NCBI GenBank assembly: GCA_035998495.1 | Contig: DASYHP010000080.1 | Coordinates: forward strand, 186,001-250,000 | Direction: 5' to 3' | DNA: 64,000 nucleotides | Origin: Mesorhizobium_B sp035998495 | GTDB taxonomy: Bacteria; Pseudomonadota; Alphaproteobacteria; Rhizobiales; Rhizobiaceae | Shown here: piece after piece, positions 57,668 through 64,000 of the stretch | Position numbering within the stretch: position 1 is the stretch's first letter | How the letters are laid out: each line of letters starts with the position of its first letter | The notes under the pieces: model-generated | The model's input: only the letters and a program-made list of their open reading frames with translations | Told to the model about the DNA's origin: nothing | The model's database searches: none | Translations under genes and position numbers: made by a program

Positions 57668-59262
57668 GCTTCCGCGTCCCGGCGGCCGAGCTGGTCAGAC
57701 AAGAGGACAAGAGCCAAGCAAGCCGCGCCCAGGATCAGGGCGAGGCCCGCCGCGTCGGCCGTGCGGTAGCTGCCCATCCGCGACAGAAGCAGGAAGGGCA
57801 GGGTCTGGAAGCGGTCACTGCCCCACAGCGCGATCGCGCCGAGATCGCCCAGCGACAGCGCCGCGGAGAAGCTCAGCGCCATGAGCAAGGGCCGCCTGAG
57901 CACCGGCCAATCCACGATGCGCCAGCGGTTCCAGCCCCTGAGCCCCAGCGACCGGCAGAGACGGTCGTGCCGGCTTGCCGCCGCCTCCCAGGCCGGCTGA
58001 ACCGCGCGCGCGGCGAAGGGCAGCGCCATCAGCGCGTTGACCGAAGCCACGAGGAAAGCGGGCCCGAGCACGGCGGCGCTTCGGGGCCGCAGGAGAAGGA
58101 ACCAGCCCGCGCCGATCACGACCGGCGGAACGGCGAGAACGAGGGCTGCGCCAGTGCCCCGCATCCCTAACCTGCCGCCACGCCTCGCGCCGCCCGAAGC
58201 CAGGGCCAGCGCCAGGATGGTCGCGAGAACCGCCGAAACGAAGGCCAGCACGAGGCTCGTGGCTGCCGCCTGCCGCACGGGGTCTTCCCAGAAGAGACGC
58301 AAAAGGTCGGCGGCGAGGCCGGCTCGGGCCACGGCGAGGAGAGGCCCGGCCACGAACCCGAGGCCCAAGAGCAGGATCAGGGCGTTCAGGGCCGTCTCGC
58401 CGGGTCCGATCGCACCGAGCTGGCGGCGGGACACCGACGGCGCGGCCTCGCCGGCCGCCGCGACGCCGAGCCGCGCGAGAAGAAGGGCGAAGCCGCCGGC
58501 CAGCGCCACTTGCAGAAACGTGAGCTGGGCCGCTCGGAGCGGGTCGAAGTCGAAGCGCAGCGCCTGGTAGATCGCGACCTCCAGCGTGGTCGCGGCCGGC
58601 CCGCCGCCCAGCATCAGCACGATCGTGAACGAGGTGAGGCACAGCATGAAGACGAGCGCGCCCACGCCCGGCAGCGCGCGGCGAAGCGCCGGCCATTCGA
58701 CGAGCCGGAAGGTCTGGAGCGGGGAAAGGCCGAGCTGGCGGGCGAGCCGCCACTGGTCGGCGGGCACGGTGTCTAGGGCGGCGAGAAGGAAGCGCGCGGC
58801 GAGCGGCAGGTTGAAGAAGGCATGCGCCAGGAGGATGCCCGACAGGCCATAGACGCCGGGCCACGCCCCATCCCCCAGGCTCGCGAGCACGGGTGCGAGA
58901 AGCCCCGCCCGGCCCCAGAGCGCGAGCACGCCCAGCGCGGCCACCACGGCGGGAAGGGCCAGCGGCGCTGCGAGCAGCGCCAGCGCGAAGCGGCGGCCGA
59001 AAAAGTTCGGGTGGCGGTGCAGGGCGCGCGCGAAGAGAATGGCCGGCAAGACGGAAACGAGCGTGGAGAGCGCGGCCTGCCAGAGCGTGAAGGCCGTGAC
59101 GCGCCGGAGATAGGCGTCGAAGCCCGCGAGCTCGCCCCCACTGCGGAAGCCTTCCAATGCGAGGCCTGCGCCCGCGCCGCCGAGCAACGCCGCGATGACG
59201 AGGAGCGCGAGCAGGCCCGAGAGGCGACGGCCATTCCCGACTGAGTTCGCGAGCGTTGGCAC
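57664..59262 (-). CDS. thiP: Thiamine ABC transporter permease
   Basis: A 532-residue permease with about 12 helices, formed by two fused BPD_transp halves. Each half has a consensus EAA loop: in the first, PADQWRLARQLGLSPLQTFRLVEWP; in the second, RHDRLCRSLGLRGWNRWRIVDWP. The first half resembles ThiP rather than the single-domain permeases. The RIME-like repeat and 98 bases separate it from thiB, and it overlaps thiQ by four bases. Confidence 0.93.
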   Translation of the reverse strand: MPTLANSVGNGRRLSGLLALLVIAALLGGAGAGLALEGFRSGGELAGFDAYLRRVTAFTLWQAALSTLVSVLPAILFARALHRHPNFFGRRFALALLAAPLALPAVVAALGVLALWGRAGLLAPVLASLGDGAWPGVYGLSGILLAHAFFNLPLAARFLLAALDTVPADQWRLARQLGLSPLQTFRLVEWPALRRALPGVGALVFMLCLTSFTIVLMLGGGPAATTLEVAIYQALRFDFDPLRAAQLTFLQVALAGGFALLLARLGVAAAGEAAPSVSRRQLGAIGPGETALNALILLLGLGFVAGPLLAVARAGLAADLLRLFWEDPVRQAAATSLVLAFVSAVLATILALALASGGARRGGRLGMRGTGAALVLAVPPVVIGAGWFLLLRPRSAAVLGPAFLVASVNALMALPFAARAVQPAWEAAASRHDRLCRSLGLRGWNRWRIVDWPVLRRPLLMALSFSAALSLGDLGAIALWGSDRFQTLPFLLLSRMGSYRTADAAGLALILGAACLALVLLSDQLGRRDAEA

Positions 59263-59274
59263 GGATCGCGCCGC

Positions 59275-59320
59275 CCCTCATCCGCCTGTCGGCATCTTCT
59301 CCCCGCAAGCGGGGAGAGTA
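59275..59320. repeat. RIME-like intergenic palindrome between thiB and thiP
   Basis: On the minus strand it reads CTCTCCCCGCTTGCGGGGAG followed by AAGATGCCGACAGGCGGATG and AGGGGC. The CTCCCCGC-AA-GCGGGGAG stem with this flank is recognised as the widespread Hyphomicrobiales RIME-type repeat. Located inside the thiB-thiP operon. Confidence 0.7.
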
Positions 59321-59360
59321 CGGCTGACCGCAACGTGGCCTTGCGGAAGAGGAGAAACCC

Positions 59361-60356
59361 TCACCGGCTCATCGCCTCCAGCCACTCGTCCACCCACGCC
59401 TTGCGGTCGGCGGCGACCTCTTCCGGCGAGAAGGAAAGCGTCTTTTCGGGCTCCACGAGATCTTGGAACACGGGGTTGAGCGGCTTTTCCGTGCGGCCGG
59501 CGGGGAACATCCAGTTGGTTTCGGGGATCACGTCCTGGAAGCCGGGCCCGGTCATGAACGCTAAAAACGCCTTGGCGTGCGGGTTCCCGGCCCCTTTGGC
59601 CGTCATGCCCGCCACTTCGACCTGAAGATAATGCCCTTCGGAGAAAGGGGCGGCCTTGTAGCGCTCGTTGCCTTCAGCGATGCGGTGATAGGCGGGCGAG
59701 GTCGTGTAGGACAGGACCATGGGCGCTTCGCCCGATGTGAAGAGCCCATAGGCCTCGCTCCAGCCGGGCGTGACGGTGAGCACGCGCTCGTTCAGCTTGG
59801 CCCAGGCCTCCGGCGCCCGGTCGCCGTAAACGGCGCGCACCCACAGCACGAGCCCCAGGCCGGGCGTCGAGGTGCGCGGATCCTGGATGGCGATCTTTTC
59901 GGCGTCCGGCCCGCCCTCGACCAGCTCCTTGAGGCTTGCCGGCGGGGCCTTCACCTGCTCGCTGTCATAGACCACGGCGAAATAGCCGTAGTCGAAGGGC
60001 AGGAACGTTTCATTGGTCCAGCCGCCCGGCACCCGGAGGCCTTGGGGCTCGACGCCGTGCGGGCGAAAGAGGCCGGTCGCCTCTGCCTCCGCCACCAGGT
60101 TGGTGTCGAGGCCGAGCACGATGTCGGCTTCGGTGTTCTCGCCCTCCAGCTTGAGCCGGTTGAGCAGCGCCACGCCGTCGGCCACCGACACGAAGCGGAT
60201 GTCGCATCGGCATTGGGTTTCGAAATTCTTCTCCACCTGGGGGCCGGGGCCCCATTCGGCGGTGAAGCTTTCATAGGTGTAGATCGTGAGGTCGGCGGCT
60301 TGCGCCGGAACGGCCAAGAAAGCCGCGGTGCAGATGGCGAGAAATGCTGGTCTCAT
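59361..60356 (-). CDS. thiB: Thiamine-binding periplasmic protein
   Basis: A 331-residue binding protein. Signal peptide MRPAFLAICTAAFLAVPAQA, then the mature start ADLTIYTYESFTAEWGPGP. The ThiB family pattern includes FETQCRCDIRFVSVADGVALLNRLKLEG, LGLDTNLVAEA, FLPFDYGYFAVVYDSE and VLSYTTSPAYH. The ATG at 60356 has GGAGG upstream. It binds thiamine, thiamine monophosphate or diphosphate and delivers it to ThiP/ThiQ. Preceded by the TPP riboswitch, which will shut off the operon when TPP is plentiful. Confidence 0.94.
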   Translation of the reverse strand: MRPAFLAICTAAFLAVPAQAADLTIYTYESFTAEWGPGPQVEKNFETQCRCDIRFVSVADGVALLNRLKLEGENTEADIVLGLDTNLVAEAEATGLFRPHGVEPQGLRVPGGWTNETFLPFDYGYFAVVYDSEQVKAPPASLKELVEGGPDAEKIAIQDPRTSTPGLGLVLWVRAVYGDRAPEAWAKLNERVLTVTPGWSEAYGLFTSGEAPMVLSYTTSPAYHRIAEGNERYKAAPFSEGHYLQVEVAGMTAKGAGNPHAKAFLAFMTGPGFQDVIPETNWMFPAGRTEKPLNPVFQDLVEPEKTLSFSPEEVAADRKAWVDEWLEAMSR

Positions 60357-60408
60357 CGACGCCTCCAATGTTCGAGGGGACAGGCGTCGGGGCGAAAAAG
60401 CCCGAAGC

Positions 60409-60514
60409 GTCTAATCCCTCCGCCGGTACGAGCCGGATCAGGTTCAGCGGGTTGGCCGGGCGAACACCCTTCTTGGCCTCTCAGCCGGTTCGGAGAGAAC
60501 CGGCACCCCGTTAG
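60409..60514 (-). promoter_or_regulatory. TPP (THI) riboswitch controlling thiBPQ
   Basis: On the minus strand: GGGGTGCC (about 60509-60502), a P3 stem CGGTTCTCTCCGAACCG, the invariant CTGAGAGG (about 60485-60478), and CCCGCTGAACCTGATCCGG with GGCGGAGGGATTAGAC near 60424-60409. These are the conserved cores of the thiamine pyrophosphate aptamer. Located 53 bases upstream of thiB in the right orientation. A sequestering or terminating expression platform is not obvious in the leader. Confidence 0.95.
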
Positions 60515-60608
60515 AGCAAGGCGAACCTAGTCTTGATGCCGGTGCGTGGCAAGTCAGGGCCGAGATGCCGCCTTCCGGGCGGCTTGCGGCAGTGTTAGAG
60601 GCCGCGCG

Positions 60609-61250
60609 ATGACGCAGCAAAAGTTCCTGATCCTCCTGGGCGGCCGGCTTTCGCCCACCGCCCGGCTCGCCCGCCAGATTTCTGGCGCACGCGTTCTGGC
60701 CGCCGACTCCGGCATCGCCCATGCCGAAGCGCTGGATGTCACGCCCGAGCTGTGGCTGGGCGACTTCGATTCGGCCGACGCGGGCCTGCTCGAACGCTTC
60801 GCCCCCGTTCCGAAGAAGGGCTTTCCCTCGGAGAAGGACATAACGGACGGCGAGCTTGCAGCCGTGCATGCGCTCAAGCACGACGCCGAGGAGCTGGTGC
60901 TGGCGGGTGCGTTCGGCGGAAGGGCCGACCACGCCTTTTTGCACCTGACGCTCGCGCTCAGGCTGGCGGAGGGCGGCACGAGCGTGATCCTGTCCTCAGG
61001 CGCCGAGGAGGGGCGGCCCGTGCTGCCCGGCGAGGCGGATTTCGACCTGCCTTCGGGCGCGACGTTTTCGATCCTGGCGTTTTCGCCGCTGAAAGGCCTC
61101 ACCATCTCCGGCGCGCGCTGGCCGCTCACACGCGCCGCCGTGCCCTTCGGCGCGTCCCTCACCCTCTCCAACCGTGTGGAGGGGGCGTTGCGCATCGGGC
61201 TCGAAGAGGGCAGGGCGGTTCTCGTGGCGCAGATCGAAGGAGACCATTGA
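60609..61250 (+). CDS. Thiamine pyrophosphokinase
   Basis: A 213-residue enzyme transferring pyrophosphate from ATP to thiamine, giving TPP. Family residues: RVLAADSGIAHAEAL, ELWLGDFDSADAGL (acidic metal site), FPSEKDITDGELAAVHAL and GAFGGRADHAFLHL. The ATG at 60609 is used; the frame continues upstream without support. It is divergent from the thiamine transporter, completing an import-activation pair: imported thiamine is activated here and the product feeds back on thiBPQ through the riboswitch. Three bases separate it from the ABC-F gene. Confidence 0.92.
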   Translation: MTQQKFLILLGGRLSPTARLARQISGARVLAADSGIAHAEALDVTPELWLGDFDSADAGLLERFAPVPKKGFPSEKDITDGELAAVHALKHDAEELVLAGAFGGRADHAFLHLTLALRLAEGGTSVILSSGAEEGRPVLPGEADFDLPSGATFSILAFSPLKGLTISGARWPLTRAAVPFGASLTLSNRVEGALRIGLEEGRAVLVAQIEGDH

Positions 61251-61253
61251 GCC

Positions 61254-63065
61254 GTGGCGCCGCCGCTCCTGATCCTCGAAGACATCCGCCTGCGCTTCGG
61301 GGCGCAGCCCTTGCTCGACGGCGCGCAGCTCACCGCATCGAGCGGCGACAAGATCGCGCTGGTGGGCCGCAACGGCTCGGGGAAATCCACGCTTCTCAAG
61401 ATCGTCGCGGGAATCGTGGAGCCGCAGGAGGGCGACATCTTCCGCCAGCCCACGGCGACCGTGCGCTACCTGGCCCAAGACCCGGACCTCGACGGCTTTC
61501 CCACGATCCGCGCCTATGTCGAGGCGGGGTTGGGGCCCGCCGACGACCCGCACCGGCCGACCTATCTCATCGAGCAGCTCGGCCTCGACGGGGAGAGCGC
61601 GCCGCAGAACCTGTCTGGCGGGGAGGCGCGGCGGGCGGCGCTCGCGCGCGCCATGGCGCCCGAGCCCGACATCCTTCTGCTCGACGAGCCCACCAACCAT
61701 CTGGATCTGACGGCCATCGAATGGCTGGAAGGCGAACTCGCCCGCTCGCGCTCGGCGGTGGTCCTCATCAGCCACGACCGGCGTTTTCTGGAGCGGGTGT
61801 CCCGCGCCACGGTGTGGCTCGACCGGGGCCAGACGCGGCGGCTCGAAAAGGGCTTTTCTTTCTTCGAGGAGTGGCGCGAAAAGGTTCTGGAGGAGGAGGA
61901 GCGCGATCACCAGAAGCTCGGGGCTGCGGTGCGCCGCGAGGAGCACTGGCTGCGCTACGGCGTCACCGCCCGGCGCAAGCGCAACATGCGGCGGCTGGGC
62001 GAGCTTCAGGACATGCGGCAGCGGTTTCGCACGCACCAGGGCGCGCAGGGCGGCGTGAAGCTCCAGGCATCCGACGCTGCGCTCTCCGGCAAGCTCGTGA
62101 TCGAGGCGAAGAACATCGCGAAGCGCTTCGGCGACGTGGGCGTCGTGGAGAACTTCTCGACTCGCATCGCACGGGGCGACCGCGTCGGGCTGGTGGGACC
62201 GAACGGCGCGGGCAAGACCACGCTGGTCAAGATGCTGACAGGCGAGCTCGCGCCGGATGAAGGCACGGTGCGGCTCGGTGCGAACCTGGAGATCGCCACG
62301 CTCGACCAGCGCCGCGAGGCGCTCGACGAAGGCGAGACGCTGGCGCATTTCCTCACCGACGGGCGCGGCGAGACCGTCGTCGTCAACGGCGAGGAGCGTC
62401 ACGTCGCCTCCTACATGAAGGACTTTCTGTTCTCGCCCGACCAGGCGCGGCAGCCCATCTCGGAACTCTCGGGCGGGGAGAAGGCGCGGCTCTTGCTCGC
62501 CCGCGTGCTGGCGCGGCCCGCCAACCTGCTGGTGCTCGACGAGCCCACCAACGACCTCGACATCGAGACGCTCGACCTGTTGCAGGAACTGGTCGCGGGC
62601 TTTCCCGGCACGGTGCTGCTCGTCAGCCACGACCGCGATTTCCTCGACCGCACCGTCACCAGCGTGATCGCGCCGGACGACGGCGGCCGCTGGCTGGAAT
62701 ATGCCGGCGGCTATTCCGACATGCTGGCGCAGCGCCGGGAGCAGGCTCTGGCGCCGCGCCGGACCGCGCCGAAGACAGAATCGCCGCCCGCCGAGCCGAA
62801 AGAGCGGCCGGCGCGGGCGGATGCGCCGAAAAAGCTCTCGTTCAAGCAGAAGCACGCGCTCGACACGCTGCCCGGCCGCATGGATTCCGCGGGCAAGCGC
62901 ATCGCTGAGCTGGAAGCCAAGCTCGCCGATCCGAAATTGTTCGCGCGCGATCCGGCGGGCTTCGGGAAGATCGCGGCCGAGCTCGAAAAGGAGCGGGCGG
63001 CGCTCGCCGCCATGGAGGAGGAATGGCTGACGCTGGAGATGCTGCGCGAGGCGATCGAGGGATGA
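61254..63065 (+). CDS. ABC-F ATPase (Uup-like)
   Basis: A 603-residue soluble protein with two ABC domains. Domain 1: GRNGSGKSTLLKI, LSGGEARRAALARAM, LLLDEPTNHLD. A positively charged linker follows (WLRYGVTARRKRNMRRLGEL). Domain 2: GPNGAGKTTLVKM, LSGGEKARLLLARVL, LVLDEPTNDLD. The C-terminal coiled coil (about 535-603, HALDTLPGRMDSAGKRIAELEAKL) is the Uup-type extension that binds DNA or the ribosome. The DEPTNHLD/DEPTNDLD pair is typical of ABC-F. Starts at GTG 61254, three bases after the kinase stop; its stop overlaps the next gene by four bases. Confidence 0.93.
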   Translation: MAPPLLILEDIRLRFGAQPLLDGAQLTASSGDKIALVGRNGSGKSTLLKIVAGIVEPQEGDIFRQPTATVRYLAQDPDLDGFPTIRAYVEAGLGPADDPHRPTYLIEQLGLDGESAPQNLSGGEARRAALARAMAPEPDILLLDEPTNHLDLTAIEWLEGELARSRSAVVLISHDRRFLERVSRATVWLDRGQTRRLEKGFSFFEEWREKVLEEEERDHQKLGAAVRREEHWLRYGVTARRKRNMRRLGELQDMRQRFRTHQGAQGGVKLQASDAALSGKLVIEAKNIAKRFGDVGVVENFSTRIARGDRVGLVGPNGAGKTTLVKMLTGELAPDEGTVRLGANLEIATLDQRREALDEGETLAHFLTDGRGETVVVNGEERHVASYMKDFLFSPDQARQPISELSGGEKARLLLARVLARPANLLVLDEPTNDLDIETLDLLQELVAGFPGTVLLVSHDRDFLDRTVTSVIAPDDGGRWLEYAGGYSDMLAQRREQALAPRRTAPKTESPPAEPKERPARADAPKKLSFKQKHALDTLPGRMDSAGKRIAELEAKLADPKLFARDPAGFGKIAAELEKERAALAAMEEEWLTLEMLREAIEG

Positions 63066-63361
63066 GCGGCCCTCGGGTCGCGATCACCTATTGCACGCAA
63101 TGCGGCTGGATGCTGCGCGCCGCCTGGATGGCGCAGGAACTGCTTTCGACCTTCGGGACGGAGCTTTCCGAGGTGGCGCTCAAGCCCGGCACGGGCGGCG
63201 CGTTCGTCGTGACGGTGGATGACGAAGTGGTCTGGGAACGCAAGCGCGACGGCGGCTTTCCCGACGCGCCGGCGCTCAAGCAGCGGGTGCGCGACGCCGC
63301 CTTCCCTGAGCGGGACTTGGGACACGCGGATCGGAAGAAGGGCGGGGCCGGGGAAGGTTGA
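63062..63361 (+). CDS. SelT/SelW/SelH-like (Rdx) protein with CxxC
   Basis: A 99-residue thioredoxin-fold protein. The redox motif is ITYCTQCGW, a CxxC in place of the CxxU of selenoprotein W. LKPGTGGAFVVTVDDEVVWERKRDGGFPDAPALKQRVRD is the remainder of the Rdx family pattern. The last 12 residues are a charged tail. Role in the family is uncertain, probably thiol redox. The ATG at 63062 overlaps the ABC-F stop (ATGA), so it is coupled to it. The three genes thiamine kinase, ABC-F and Rdx form one unit. Confidence 0.9.
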   Translation: MSGPRVAITYCTQCGWMLRAAWMAQELLSTFGTELSEVALKPGTGGAFVVTVDDEVVWERKRDGGFPDAPALKQRVRDAAFPERDLGHADRKKGGAGEG

Positions 63362-63481
63362 GCGGCTGTCGCACATTTCTGCGCTGTCGGGTGGCAGCGG
63401 CGTGGTCACGGAATTCAGGACGATTCAGGACGGAGGGTGCGCAGGGCACAAGGAGCGCGATGGCGCCGACGTCGACGCTCA

Positions 63482-63508
63482 ACAAAAAACCCGCCCAAAG
63501 GGCGGGTT
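63482..63508 (-). terminator. Rho-independent terminator of rpmE
   Basis: Perfect 9-base stem AACCCGCCC / GGGCGGGTT with AAA loop. Reading the minus strand it is followed by TTTTTTG. It lies 26 bases after the rpmE stop and also separates it from the convergent Rdx gene. Confidence 0.92.
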
Positions 63509-63533
63509 CTTGATCAGCGCGAGTTCGAAAGGC

Positions 63534-63755
63534 TCAGAGCCCCAGGCCCTCGAAACGCTTCTTGAACTTCGACACGCGGCCGCCGCGGTCCACCAGCGTC
63601 TGCTGACCGCCGGTCCAGGCCGGATGCGTGGAGGGGTCGATGTCGAGGTTCATCGTGTCGCCCTCCTTGCCCCAGGTCGAACGCGTGAAATATTCGGTGC
63701 CGTCGGTCATGACGACCTTGATGGTGTGGTAGTCGGGATGGATGTCGGTCTTCAT
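63534..63755 (-). CDS. rpmE: Ribosomal protein bL31
   Basis: A 73-residue protein starting MKTDIHPDYHTIKVVMTDG, the usual bL31 beginning, with STWGKEGDTMNLDIDPSTHPAWTGGQ and ending FKKRFEGLGL. The zinc-binding cysteines of the C+ form are absent, as in most alphaproteobacteria. The ATG at 63755 is natural. Divergent from the partial gene at the right edge, an arrangement common in the order. Confidence 0.98.
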   Translation of the reverse strand: MKTDIHPDYHTIKVVMTDGTEYFTRSTWGKEGDTMNLDIDPSTHPAWTGGQQTLVDRGGRVSKFKKRFEGLGL

Positions 63756-63922
63756 GGCAAAAGGTCCTGGCTGACGGCCCTCGGCCGGGAACGGCGCGGG
63801 CCAAAACGTCGCAAGCCGCCGCACGGGGCGGACCACGCTTCAAAAAACGTCGGCGGGCCTATACATCAGCGGGCGCTGAGACACAAGGGCGCACGGCCGG
63901 CAAAGGATTGATCGCAACACGC

Positions 63923-64000
63923 ATGGCCGACCCCGCCCACCCACAAGCTGCCGGCGCCGGCCTCGACCTCCATCCGCTTCGCCGCCTTCTGCCCTACGTG
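63923..64000 (+). CDS. Start of a probable ABC exporter (transmembrane-ATPase fusion), cut by window edge
   Basis: Only the first 26 codons are present: MADPAHPQAAGAGLDLHPLR then RLLPYV. LRRLLPYV-type sequence is the usual N-terminal lead into the first helix of MsbA-like ABC exporters, and in Hyphomicrobiales such a gene is commonly divergent from rpmE. Assignment rests on this short stretch and on gene order. Confidence 0.45.
   Translation, partial: MADPAHPQAAGAGLDLHPLRRLLPYV

Overview
The window is about 64 kb of GC-rich (roughly two-thirds G+C) bacterial chromosome. It looks like an alphaproteobacterium of the order Hyphomicrobiales (Rhizobiales). The evidence is a short RpoH next to a CarD regulator, a PhaR/PhaA/PhaB locus, a DUF6867-type gene inside a liv transporter operon, an MDR-free bL31, HWE-type kinases, promoters matching the alphaproteobacterial EcfG (general stress response) consensus, and RIME-like intergenic palindromes. 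No prophage, insertion sequence, CRISPR array, rRNA or tRNA gene was seen. Almost every gene is intact and tightly packed. This is mostly ordinary chromosomal DNA with a few accessory blocks.

Layout. 1-7.1 kb: a truncated DUF421 membrane protein behind an EcfG-type promoter, an MscS channel, a small membrane protein, periplasmic SodC, and a three-gene ABC operon (ATPase, FtsX-type permease, AttH-like lipocalin-fold protein). 7.2-11.4 kb: a 1250-residue soluble multi-PAS/GAF hybrid kinase and a small protein. 11.6-24.5 kb: carbon catabolism interleaved with signalling. A XylX-like FAH-family protein and an alpha-ketoglutaric semialdehyde (KGSA) dehydrogenase come first. They are followed by a translationally coupled kinase / Rcp1-like regulator / receiver-HWE kinase / alanine racemase operon. 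Then a GntR repressor faces a three-gene trans-4-hydroxyproline catabolic operon (deaminase, FAD dehydrogenase, epimerase). The semialdehyde dehydrogenase completes that pathway to 2-oxoglutarate. 24.7-30.5 kb: a branched-chain-amino-acid-type ABC transporter (livHMGF, DUF6867, binding protein). 30.6-38 kb: pyruvate carboxylase, an MFS transporter, DUF3309, ispG and an SLT-SPOR lytic transglycosylase, followed by a candidate structured RNA of 6S-like shape.

38.4-47.9 kb: a membrane hybrid kinase, ispA, mtgA, rpmF, a small membrane protein, the polyhydroxybutyrate locus (phaR divergent from phaA-phaB, with two unusual iterated inverted repeats) and an unrecognised membrane protein. 48.6-56.7 kb: a Suv3-like helicase with a very long disordered tail, an S4 RNA-binding protein, ferredoxin FdxA, CarD, RpoH behind a perfect EcfG-type promoter, and an M48 lipoprotein protease. 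56.9-64 kb: the thiamine transporter thiBPQ under a TPP riboswitch, a divergent thiamine pyrophosphokinase coupled to an ABC-F ATPase and a selenoprotein-W-like protein, then rpmE and the start of a probable ABC exporter.

Themes. Stress and envelope functions recur (EcfG promoters, RpoH, SodC, MscS, mtgA, lytic transglycosylase, M48). Amino-acid and organic-acid catabolism feeds 2-oxoglutarate and oxaloacetate (hydroxyproline operon, KGSA dehydrogenase, Pyc), and PHB stores carbon. All functions are read from translated sequence and motif recognition; no database search was run.
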